DNA of 64,000 nucleotides from Nipponacmea schrenckii (Eukaryota > Mollusca > Gastropoda > Lottiidae): contig JAUJPP010000012.1 in NCBI GenBank assembly GCA_030562195.1, forward strand, positions 9,362,001-9,426,000. The letters run 5' to 3'. The position numbers were made by a program, and so were the translations under genes. Below the pieces are notes generated by a model. It had not been told where the DNA came from. It worked only from the letters and a program-made list of their open reading frames with translations, and ran no database searches. Positions 24,745 through 37,500 of this stretch are shown piece by piece; positions within the stretch are counted from its first letter, which is position 1, and each line of letters starts with the position of its first letter.

Positions 24745-25803
24745 GAAATGGTAGACAGCTGAAAAGGACAGAAGATGGCAGATCGTGACGATGGCAGGCA
24801 CTTGTTCCTGGCAATAGCTTATGGCAAGGTTCACAGATTGAGCTCCATTTTATCAAGTCTTTCAAATGTAGATTGTAGAGACACTGCTCAAAGAACTCCA
24901 CTGATCCAAGCTGTCTTCAGTAACAGAGATGAAATACGTGCCCACTGTGTTCGTCTTTTGATTCGACATGGGTGTGATATAAATGCCACGGATGGTGACG
25001 GTAGAACTGCCTTGATGTACGCCTGTATGGAAGAAGAGAAGGCCGAAAGTGTTAGATTGTTAGTGCGGTGCGATCAATGCGACCCAAACTTAGTGGACAA
25101 TGAAGGTTACTCTGCTATCATGCACGCTGTTATAGCAGGCAATAGTACAGCTATCAAAATAATTACATGTCATTCAAATACAAGAGCTAAAATTAATATA
25201 AATATGCGTAATAGACAGAATCTTACAGCTTTAGATTTGGCAGTGAAGCTAAGATTAGCCGATTGTTGTTCTGCTCTTGTCAATGAAGGTAGAGCTGACA
25301 TGATGACTGTTAAAAATAATGCCTCATTGATAAGACTTTTAAGTGATGGTAGGATTCAATCCCAAGTAGTAAATGGTGCTTTAATGACTCCGCGGGAAGA
25401 TGCATCCAATTTAAATGGGGTTTTGTTGAGATCAAGGTTTAATACCTATGTTAATTCTCCAAGAGATTCGGCAACCCCAATACGTGTCTCTGCAACTCCG
25501 GTGTATTTACAAAGAAAGAAAAGTGAACTTTATATTCCTCACGCTGATAATAGTCCACACGCCTCTCCAAGAGATCTCCCGGTTCAGTCTCCACGAACAC
25601 CAAGAGCACCGTTTGATACAAATCATTTCTCAACTCCAATCCGTCGACCTCTAACTCCATTGTCACCAAGCGATACGCCTAGGCACGGTACTATTGAGTC
25701 TCCCATCCAGAAAATTATGGATAAAGGTAAATTACCTAGCATTGGTAGTAGACGTTACTGCTTCCTCAGTCCCAGAGAAACGCCCACAATACTTGAAAGT
25801 TAG
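24745..25803 (+). CDS. Ankyrin-repeat protein resembling the ANKRD34 family, single coding exon
   Basis: An acceptor ends at 24744, followed by a 30-nt leader and ATG at 24775; the open frame runs to TAG at 25801-25803, 342 residues with no intron. Residues ~6-175 form about five ankyrin repeats: DGRHLFLAIAYGKV, RTPLIQAVFS with IRHGCDINATD, GRTALMYACMEE with CDPNLVDN, GYSAIMHAVIAG, and NLTALDLAVKLRLADC. The C-terminal half is disordered and rich in Ser-Pro/Thr-Pro, with recurrent SPRD, SPRE and TPRE motifs, suggesting proline-directed phosphorylation. There are no signal peptide or membrane segments. The repeat spacing and the intronless coding region resemble ANKRD34, but the resemblance is by eye and the symbol is withheld. 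It is convergent with betaglycan. Confidence 0.85.
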
Positions 25804-25919
25804 ATTGAGATATGAACTATTTATTTCAGCTGTTTTTGTATGACGGCGATACTGTTTTTATGTTGCATTAAAATTGTAATTACTGTTTTGTATTTAAATT
25901 ATGTGGTGTGCTTAAACCA

Positions 25920-25925
25920 AATAAA
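25920..25925 (+). promoter_or_regulatory. Polyadenylation signal AATAAA of the ankyrin-repeat gene
   Basis: Canonical AATAAA lies 117 bp after the stop codon, the first such hexamer downstream in this orientation, consistent with a short 3' UTR. Confidence 0.55.
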
Positions 25926-28900
25926 ATCACATACAGTAACTGGAGGCCACTCGCAACCGAAATCCTCTTTTGCTATATATTATTTTGGCATTAGGCATTA
26001 TTAGGCTTCTGTCTAATTGTCTTTATATTTGGTATCCCTATTTAAAGGAAAAATTTCCATGTCAGTCTTTCTTGTGTCTCTGTGTCGTTTTGAGACAAGT
26101 TTATTGACGTATACAGATACATCTTATCACAAGAATTTCTGGGTTTTTTTTTATACAAATACCCCCAGATTTAGAAAGAATATATACATAGTTAATCCTT
26201 AATTAAATTAAATGTTTCACTGATTATTAAAGTACAAAATACATTAACAATAGACAACTTGATTGTAAAATAGTTTTGTTTCATCATCACGTGAACACTT
26301 GTATTTATTCAACTTATAAAATCGCTTAGATTTAATCAGATGGACAGCAATATCATGTCCATTGTGGTAAGAAATCATGACTGCTAGATGCCCACAGATT
26401 ATTATATATTATTATAGCACACACGAAACGAGAAGAGGGATGTTAACAGGATAATATATACCAACATAACCATATTTTATTTGCTTCTAAATGATCTTTA
26501 AAACATGTTCGATATTTAACTTGCAAATGAACAAGGCACATTTTTGTTGCTAAAGACTATCTCAATTTATAATCAAAGTGGAATCGAAAGAACAGACTCA
26601 TTGTTTACTTCCATTATATTGCAGCCCTCAGAAAAATTCCAGCTCACAAGAATTGAGAAAATATGTCCACTTATTAAGCACAATAATGAAATAGCCTACC
26701 TCTTCAACATCACAAGTCAAAAATTTGTCACACAACATGTTTTTATTTCAGTTTGTTATAATATTAAATGTACAATGACAATAATAATACATGATTGTTC
26801 TAATAATAAGATGATAGAATAAAAAACATTGAAATGGTCACAACAGATGATATTCACATCAAATCTTCTGACAATCTTAAATCACTGTTTGGATGCTGCC
26901 TTTAATTGCAGATATTGTATTCACATCAATATTTAGGTGCCCAAAAAGAGTGTGCATTAGCAGTGTTTGTTTCCTTGGTGCAAAAATATTTAAACATTAT
27001 CATATTTTCCAAAAACAAAGTCAAACAATTAAAGAATAATACTTCACAAAAACATTTGACTTTTTATAAGTGAATGATGTAATAAATCAGCCAGAAGAAA
27101 ATCATGTTTCAGAAATTGTACATTGAACATTGTTTACGAAGATGCCTAATATACAATCAAATTTGTAAGTTTTATTGTCAAATATTGCAATAATGGTTGT
27201 AACAGTCTAACAAAATTGGTTGATTATTTTGTATAAAGGTTGTATTTCACCCTTATATATGTATTGTAAATACTCTGCCATTGCAAACAAAGCCATTTTT
27301 ATATCAGTGAACAACATAACATGTCTATATTTTTAAAAGAATACTACCTATTTTCAAAATAATTAAATATTTAAACTGGGACAAAAATCTATATTCATCA
27401 GCAGTGTCATTACTAAAACCACAAATAATTATTTAAAAACACTGTACATTTTTGTAAGGGATAGTTAATGGTTACAGTTCAAGGATTGTAACTTTAGTTA
27501 TGACACTAGGTAAATCCAAAGATGAAATTTATCCAGATTTGCATATTCATTTTTAGATAAGTATTCCTTTAATAATAATAGCATATACTTTTCTATTATA
27601 AACACAAATAATAAATCAAAATAATGATCAAGGATGAAATATTTGTGTTCTTTTAACCGGGATTCACATTTTCATAAAAACATTTACTTGAAAAATACAT
27701 AATTACATCTATCACTATAATATTTCATTTTAACTTAGCACTATTTTTTGAAATTTTATGACAAAACTTCACTGACAATGGCACATGATGTGTCAAGATT
27801 TTTGTTGAAATTTGGCACATTGAGAAAGTTAAAGATGAAATGAATGAATGGAGAGAGAAAGAAGAAAGAATGAGAGTACCTGATATGAAATAACTATTAT
27901 ATGTTAATATACCTGAGTAATAAAGATATATACACCTGACAAAAACATTATGCCTCAGACATATTCTAATCTATAAGGTAGAAGTTTCATTCCACAATTA
28001 ATAACTTGGTTTGCTTGTTTATAACTTTCTGCTGAAAGACAAATACTACCCTTTGAAGATTTTGTAGTTTTTGTAAATATAACATATGAAGATAATTTAA
28101 GATTTGAGTGACATAAGAAATCTTTCATTAAATGCCTTATATTGTGAAAAGCTGAACCAAGCAACCTACTATAAAATTATAAAATATGTAGTAGGTTAGG
28201 TTTCAAACATTTACATACTTCAAATCTGGGGATTCATTAGCACATAGATTGTTATGAGTCTGAAAGCTGAATATTTTCATTAAAAAAAAACCAACTAAAT
28301 ACATGTTACTTAAAAGATTCTTAACTGAATATTCACAACACAATTACTGATAAACACAATAAATAATTGTCAAATAGGGTGTAACAACAATTGTGTTTCT
28401 ATAACATTTGACTAAAACACAGGATTTCAAACTGAATTCTTAGATTAATGCAGTATTTTTGAGAGATTCAGTTGTGACAGATCTACAGAAATACACCTTT
28501 GAAATCAACATAAGATTCTTGGTGCCATTATAGCGTCTGAAATTGAAGATGATATTTGAAAATACTTTGTAAACTCAATGGTCTAGCTTGTAGACTAAAA
28601 TATTCTGAGAATTTTTTCGAAAACCTAATTCCATGTACTGGACCCATTTCTCAAAATTTTTTATCATTTTTCTTAGTTTGAAATTTTAAATTTAGAAAAA
28701 GCATGCTTTAGACAAATATCGATTTTGTGATAAACAGGTGGTCAGGTTTTATGAAATACACTACCATATATTTTGAAAATCATTTTCCTCTTCCAAAAAA
28801 AAAATAAACACAATTAATAAAACATGAGTATATGTTTGTTCAGTCTACTGAGGGGTTATAAAGATATAATAGGATACAGGGTTGAATGAGAATAAATAGA

Positions 28901-31535
28901 CAAAATAAATGTTGTATTCCTTGTTATATGATTTGAGGTAAGGGTGTAGGCCTGAGGTAAATTATGTTTGAAATAAATAAACTCGTTTTACAACAAGTTA
29001 TCATCATAAAAACATAGCCTTTAAATAAAACTTATTTACAAACAAAAATAAGTGTGGCAAATATAATCTTCTCCATTCAAAAACCAATTATAAATATTCT
29101 AACATCAAGTTTTAACTAACAATTCATTTTCGGACCCTAACTGGATCTGTACGTCACAATTCAAACTGTATGTAGCTTCACAATCTGAACAGATCCAGAA
29201 CGTGTCACCTACCAATTTTTTTTACTGCAGATGAGATTTGATTTCACTGGATATTCTGCCTCAACCTGAGTTAGCAATATGTATAATATATTTCAGAATC
29301 TGCTTTGTATCTTATGTGTGAAAATTGAAACCAGTATAATATAGTCACGATAAATAGTGCAAACACTAGACTTTTGCCCACAATATCAAAAGAGTTAAAA
29401 ACAAATAAGTGTCAGTAGCAGTCACATCAAAAGCACTATTTTTTGCACAGTGATAACAAAATATATGGTTCTCCCATTTGAATACAGCTAAAATATATGA
29501 TTTAACATGTATCTATTACAATAAACATTATTTGAAAATTTATCTGTTACAACTTTGTTTCATAAAAAAATTCCATATTAAACATTTGTAACAATGTAAC
29601 AATTGAAATGTTTCAGGTAATGCATGTTGAATCATATGTTATAGCCTATAATATATACAAAGATTCTTCTAAGATAACATGCAGTATACAACAGTTTATC
29701 ATACAATTATTTGAGCTTGATGTAACATAATCAATATATAATTTAGCTATAAATATTTCATTAAACTGTAAAACCAATTAATGACAAAGTCTACATATCA
29801 GATCTTTTACATAGCACTGTTTTTTAATCAAATTGTTTTTATGATTCTAATTATTATATTACCAATAGGCCTATATGAAGTCTTGATATCAAATTTTGAA
29901 TCATAATCAGTTCTAAAGTAAATTTTTATTTTCAAGATATTGCTAGTGTGAAGAAAATTACTATTTTTAAGCTTTTACATAGACAGATTTTAGGTGGATA
30001 GAAATTAGACAGTATGATATATCTCTAGCTTAGTATCTCAAAACAAACTACCAGTATTGAAATAAAGAACAGTTATATAATGACTATAAATAGATTGTAA
30101 TGGCCTACATTTAGACAAATCTTTGCGTAACAGGCAGTTTATCTGGAGATTCTCATATTTTTTTTAAACTATCAAAACCAATCAAATTAGGCAACAAATC
30201 TTGTGAATTATACATTAAGTGGCATATAAAAATGATTTTATACAGGTAGCTGCCCTTATTTCATATTTTCAAAATAAATTTGATTTGACCAATGAAAGCT
30301 TGCCATAAGAAGAGATGATATTTGAACGGCAATCAAAAATATGGCTTTTAATTGGTAGTTAAACTCAAGGTCACTTTAGAAATAATTGATATAGAAAACA
30401 ATAAACCTGCCCTCAATTTAGTTGCTTTTGTTGTTTTGTTTTGTCAAACACAATGTAACTCAATAAACTTATTTTGAAAGTTGAAATAAAATCTAATAAA
30501 TAACAAATATCCATATTTTTACTAGGTTTTTTTCACTACAAAATAATAAAGTATATGAAACAGAAGATGAGGTTAATTTTCCTGCTAAATTAGCATTTTT
30601 CGTTCTGCCCCTGAGAAATTAGGTCAGCATAACTAGATTCACTATAGTACTGTCTCTTTGAGGTAAATTATAAATGATTTTCTTCATAAAATACAAAAAT
30701 AGATTCCTCTTAATTCCTTACAAATTGAATTCTGAAAAAAACCACGAAGTTCTGTTAAGAAAACAATTATCTGTTAAAAAAAGAGGTAAAATTTCACATA
30801 TAATAGTACAAGGTATAAACCTTGAATTCAATATTTTAGCTGTAGTCTTATTCACCCGTTCGTTCAACGACAAACTCATATAAAAATCCCTGAATTAAAA
30901 ACTTAAAATACAACAGTTCCCAGATTTTCACTATCTGCACTGTACATCATGGTATTTACCATGTCAAGTCCGAGCTGAGGTACACTAACCCTTCTCATCT
31001 CTTGTTCACAATATAAAACATGATATAGTTACAACATGGTGCTAGTTTCTCATACCAGTATTATTACACATCCATATGTATTGTAATTACGCTACCGTGG
31101 TTATCACAATCCTTACACTATCCTCTCTTATTACACCATGCTTTTATTATTGTCATTTAAAACAACACATAAACATTGTCAGACAACGTAGAAAAAGTAC
31201 CCAAAATATAATATCGAAAACTCCTGAGCTAAAACTGGGTCATAGTAGTCTGTTGTCACATGAATTTGGTAATCAAAAATGGCACCCGTTATTTCATTAG
31301 ACGGTACTATATGCTGCGTAAGAATTGCGTTGCTATTTGTTTAGAGAAGTTTAGAATGGTATAAAAAGTTCATATTATGTCTGTTAATGCTGTCTTGCCT
31401 GCCTGTTTGTCCTCTTTTCTCAGCAGTTTCTCACAAACCAGCAGACAACTACCCGTATCTCCGAAATATAATTGCATTGCTGCACGTTGTGGAAACGTGA
31501 GCTCTATAAGGATTTGTTGAGGTAAAATGAGTAAA
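25926..31535. other. Long gene-poor stretch; probably includes the betaglycan 3' UTR
   Basis: About 5.6 kb of uniformly AT-rich sequence between two convergent genes. I found no exon-like conserved coding, no clear repeat array and no RNA gene. Several TTTATT words (AATAAA on the - strand), for example near 27172, could end the betaglycan transcript, whose 3' UTR is long in vertebrates (family knowledge). Short open frames here show no recognisable domain. Confidence 0.4.
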
Positions 31536-34500
31536 CTAGGCAGAAATTGGTACTTGTGTATTTGGTGATAATTCTCCAGTAGTTTCTGTTGAACCATGAG
31601 AACTTAGAACATGTTTTGACGATCCTGTAAAATAATAATAATATATCTATTTGCATTGAATCAATCAATACATTACATCTGTTACACTACATGTATCTAC
31701 TGACAAACATTTCATAAATATTTCATATTTCAGGCGAATCCACCAAATGCAAATGGTTGTAAGTAGAATAAAACAATAATTATCATGCATCCTATTTTTT
31801 TTAGAAAATGCAGCAATTTACAATTACATTATTATAAACCCAGTTACTGGATATGATATGCTATAAGCCAACAGCTGTTAGCATTTATATATTTAGAGGT
31901 TAAAACAAATATTTGCATGATAAAAAGGCAAGGTAACATAAACCCACACATCATTGTTATATTTTTTTCTTTGATTTATACATCTATATATACACAATTT
32001 TGATGCAGTTTGAGTAAGTCAAAGGAAATATTTAAAAAACTGACAATAGTCAAATTCAGATTTTACCTCTTTGGCAATAACTCATTGAAGAATCGTCAAA
32101 TTTGGAAATATAAATTGAGCAATAACTAAAAATACATTCATTGAATTCCAATATTCATACAAGTTTCTTCAAAATCCATTGAAAATTGTAGCTTTTATTG
32201 CACCCACAATAAAATTTTGACAATTTAAAAGGCAATAGCTCAAATACTGTTCATTGAAAATACTGTCAAATTCAAATTTAACAGACGACTTATCCAATGC
32301 TCACACCAAGTTTCATCAAAATCCATTGTAAATTGTAGCTTCTATTGTACCAACACTAAAATTATGACATATTCACGTGGGCGTAAAAATGAAATGAATG
32401 GAGTTTTACGTCCTAGTCAAGAATTGAATGAGAAATACTCACAGGTATGTTGATGATCTTGAAGTGATGATGATGTAATAATGAAGGATAATGAAGATGA
32501 TAAAATTTGAAACTCACCCTACCTGTATGTGTATGGATAAACCATAATGTCCCTGTTAATAAAATACCAATAGCAAAAGCAGCGAACGCAATTCCTACCA
32601 CAGTTGCTGAATCCAAGCCTTCAATGATTACACTATGTGGTTGTTGATTGTCTTCAGCCTCTGACCCAGTTTGATCACCTATGAAACAAACATAAATTAA
32701 CATCAAACATTTTCAATATTTAACATGTCAATTACATTTGATGGTAGATATTTATGCTTAATTAGTGAATATTTGAATTGTTAAATATAAGAAAAATTAA
32801 TAAAGTAGCTGAAGGAAATTCTTTTTTTAATTAAACTACATGTAAATATAGTTACCATCAATAACAATAATAGTAGATATAATAAACTAATCTATTATTA
32901 TCACCATCATCAGTAATAATAATAGATATAGTTACCTCATATACTAGTCTAACTATCAACAGTAATAATAATAGATATAGTTACCTCATATACTAGTATA
33001 ACTATCAACAGTGATAATAATAGATATAGTTACCTGATATACTATTATCACTATCATCAGTAATAATAATAATATAGTTACCTCATATACTAGTATAACT
33101 ATCAACAGTGATAATAATATATATCACCTGATTTACTATTATCACCAATAATAATAGATATAGTTACCTGATATACTATTATCACTATCATCAGTAGTAA
33201 TAATAGAGATAGGTCCAATTTTTAATAACTGATAGTTAACACTATGATGTATAGGGAGAGTGTTTAAACCTGGTGGTAAATGCTTATTACATTCTTCTTG
33301 TCTTTCAGATGGACACTAAAACACAAATTTAAAACTCAAATATCTATATTTTGAAAAGAATAATATATCCTATATTCAAATGTACTTACTATGAGTCAGT
33401 CTTCCATAACTGTACAGTTCGAAATAAGAGAAGACAGATTTCCAGGCTAGGTATTTTACACCCACTGGTAGCAATGAATTTGAATAATAAATTGAGCAGT
33501 AACTCAAAAAACATTCATTGAAAAATCATTATCAATTACAATGCTCACATTTTCATCAAAATCCACAATACAAATTGGATGCGTTTTTATTAAGTCAAGG
33601 GCAATAACTCCTAAAAAGGTTCATTGAAAAATTGTTTAATTCAAACTTGACTCAATTCAACTTGCCATCTTTTCAATTCAAAAACTCATACCAAGTTTCA
33701 TCAAAATCCATCGAATATTGTAACTTGTATTGTTTGATTGATTAGGTTTTGCAATCAGCATATACATGTACAATACAATACATATTGCTATAGCATAAAT
33801 TATATAATAACAATGAAAGTGCAAAATGTTACTCACAGGAAAATGTGTAATTGTGCAGCATATGATAATGACAGTTTCAACTAATTCAAAGTACAGACAT
33901 ATAATACACAAATTATATTCTATAATTATGTAGTTTACTGTAATTTTTCAAGATTTGCACCAACAATAAAATTTTTAAGCAATTTTGCCAAGTCAAGGGC
34001 AATTACTCCAAAAAACATTCATTGAAAACGTCAAATTCGAACTGGACTGCCGTCTAATCAATTCCAATGCTCAAACAAAGTTTCATCTAAATCCATTGAA
34101 AATTGTAGCTTCTTTAACACCCACAATAAAATCTTGACCTGATTTTAGTAAGTCAAGGGGAATATTTCAAAATCGGTTCATTGATAAATAATGTCAAATT
34201 CAAACTTGACCGCCGTCTTATTAATTCCAATGCTCACACCATGTTTCATCAAAATACATTGAAAATTGTAGTTTCTATTGCACCCACTACAAATATAGAG
34301 CCAGGGGCAATAACTCAAAAACCGTTCATCAAAATATGGCCTAATTCAAACTTGACTGCCGTCGTATTAACTCCAATGCTCACAGTTTCATCAAAATCCA
34401 TTGCAAATTGTAGCTTCTATTAAACCAACAACAAATGTAGACGGACTGACAGACAGGGGTGACAACAGTTTATATTCATATGGGTGTATAAAAATGGTAC

Positions 34501-37500
34501 AATGAAAATATTTAAATATTAAAGTTCCTTTTGAAACAGGTTACCTTTGGTATGTTGATAGAATCTAGGAAATGCATCTGACATTGTGATAGTTGACAAT
34601 ACAAGTAGACCTCTTTTCCTTTAAAATGATCGCGAATAGGGAAACTGAATCGACTGTATGGTAATAGATGATCAAACTGTTTACCATGTCCACCAGCATT
34701 AAGATTTTGCCATTGAATATTAGGATCCTTAGCACACCTGTTTTTGAAGAGAGACATGTTAAAATGCAATTCATGACATTCTCAAACAGAAGAATTGGAC
34801 AAGCAAAAATGTGTATCTTCAGACATATCTAGAGGGCTATATATCATGGACAATTTTGCGTGTTTCAGTTCAATTTCTATTGATACATGACATAAGACAA
34901 AACCCTCAAAAGGGTACCAAAAAGGTATGTGTATAAAAAGTTGAAATAAAAGGAACTGACCCATTAGAAATAAGTTGATGTTGTTCAGTACCAACTAAAT
35001 TATCACTATCAGAAACATGTATTCTATTAGGACTTAACCAACAATTTTCAACCTGCACCTTTACTGGTATATCTATAAAACAAATCAGCATTTTTATGAT
35101 GTAGAATAAGAATGTTTGTACCTCATATGAGGTAGCTTTATGTTTCCATCCGCTTTGTTAGAATTTTTCATCTATTTTAATGACACAAATCCTATCTACA
35201 GATCAAGGTTAACTAATTTTAATCTACTAAAACAATTATATTTTGTCTTGAAAGTTATATACTTACCACTGGCAATAGAAGCTTCAATATAAATACGTTG
35301 TTTATTCTTTATTTCTATAGGAAGTGTTGTTAAAGCATCATTATAATATTCAGATGAATATAATTCTAATCTATAACCTTTGGTATCTGGTATGATAGCT
35401 ACTGGTTTCTATAAGTAAACAATTTCAGATTATTTATTACAAACATTTCATATTTCTATCACTGCTTGCTTAAGGGCAATGTTACTAGAATGTTGTATTT
35501 ATTTTATGATTTATGAGTTTTGCATAACTGTAAAAAAACTTTTCTTGATATTATCAAGAGCACCTGGTGCACACTCATCTAGCCTTGAGCACATTGTATA
35601 CACACATCCTGCCTTGAGCACCTGGTGCACACTCATCTAGCATTGAGCACATTGTGCACACACACCCTACCTTCAGCACATTGTGCACAGACACCCTACC
35701 TTCAGCACATAGTGCACACACATCTTACCTTCAGCACATTGTGCACACACACCCTACCTTCAGCACATTGTGCACACACATCTTACCTTCAGCACATTGT
35801 GCACACACACCATACCTTCAGCACATTGTGCACACACATCTTACCTTCAGCACATTGTGCACACACACCCTACCTTCAGCACATTGTGCACACACATCTT
35901 ATCTACAGGACTGAGCACCATATGGTCACTTGTCACAAGTTTAACTTGGAAAAACAATTTGTTCTATATCACAAAACTTACCTCAGTTTTGATATCAACC
36001 TTGGGTTGTTCACATTGCACATCTATTTCTACTTTCCTTGATGTAAAATCTTCATCATCCATATAGGTATTAGCATTGCTTCCACCTCCAGACATATCAG
36101 ATGGTTCTATATAGCCACTACCAAGATCTTCCAGAAAAGAATCTGTGTCAACTGCTGCATGGATAACAATCTAAAAGATAACAAATCTCATCATCAGGAA
36201 TTCCAAAGGCTAAGTAGGCCATTGCAAATGACAGAATTTGACAGTTGCTCATGTCCCAAGTTTTGATCAAAATATCAAAAGCTGTCGGACCTGAACTGTC
36301 AAAACTTGTAATCATTTACTTGATTTGCAGTTTATAGTAGTTGGTAAATTTATCAATATGAGCACCTTGCTAGTATCAAAAGGAACTGGATCAGTGCCCA
36401 TTATACTTACAGCATTAGAGTATCTTAAATTATCATCAACTTGTATATGTTTAGTCATACAGTCATTTAAACTTGATTGTAATATTATATGTGTTGAATT
36501 TTGCTTGGCAGTACATTTACGATCTAGCAGTGTTATCTGTTCTTTAACTAGAGCCCATTCCTAGAAAGAAAAAATTAGGGGTCACATTCAACTCTTCTTT
36601 ATCAGAAAATATTATAATTCATCTTTATGAGCAGCTCTTCTTTTCCTACATACTGCTTGTTACAAACATATATTGGCACATATACCAATTTTAATCATTT
36701 TCACTTTTTGGTACCGTTCAAAAGCTCATAAGTTCTAATGCAAAAAACACAGACATCTGATTGAAGATTTAATCTTGCAATTGGATGCTATCAATGTCCT
36801 TTAACATAATAATGGAACATTATGCTGATAAATAAAATAAATGTCAATAGTTTACCTGTAAGAGATAGTTAGGAAAGATAACTGTAAACTGCCCACGAGA
36901 ACAATCTGTATGTATTATATCCCGTAAATCATCATCATTAGTAGGTGGTTTAGGTTGTATTGGACCACCTCTCACATCTTCTAAACAAAGAAAATATATG
37001 CATTACTCAACAACCTCAAGTTGAAATTTGATTTTGAAAAGAGACACAGATAGCTCAAGTTGACTTTTATAGAGTGGAAAGCTAGTAATCAGACAACCAT
37101 ATTGTTTAGTAAATGGATATGCTTATAAATTTTTTTAAAAACTGACTGTACATGACATTTACATAATGCTATTCTAAAGCCTGCGAAAGTTTTAAACCTG
37201 TTATGTTTTACAACAGGAGGATCATAAAAAAAATTGTATTAAAACTCTTTTTATATTTACATACAAATTTATTAGAAAAATCATTTAGTTGCTTCCATTA
37301 TAAATGTCAACAGAGAGATTAATCCTTGTGTAATGAATTTCATTTGCTCGTCTGATTTCAAAAATCTTTCACAAAAGTTTTATCTCGACTCTAAGTCTAT
37401 CAATATTTCAAAATATTTAATATAAATATAGGCACACACTTCCACAGGATTTTCATATAAAGAAGACTTACTTTCGGAACCTAGCCGAAGTTTGACTTTA

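Noticed and set aside
35625..36066. Overlapping + strand open frames with Thr-His-Leu/Ser-Thr-Leu-Cys repeats
   Set aside because: They are translations of the 29-bp minisatellite in different registers, antisense to betaglycan, with no conserved domain.
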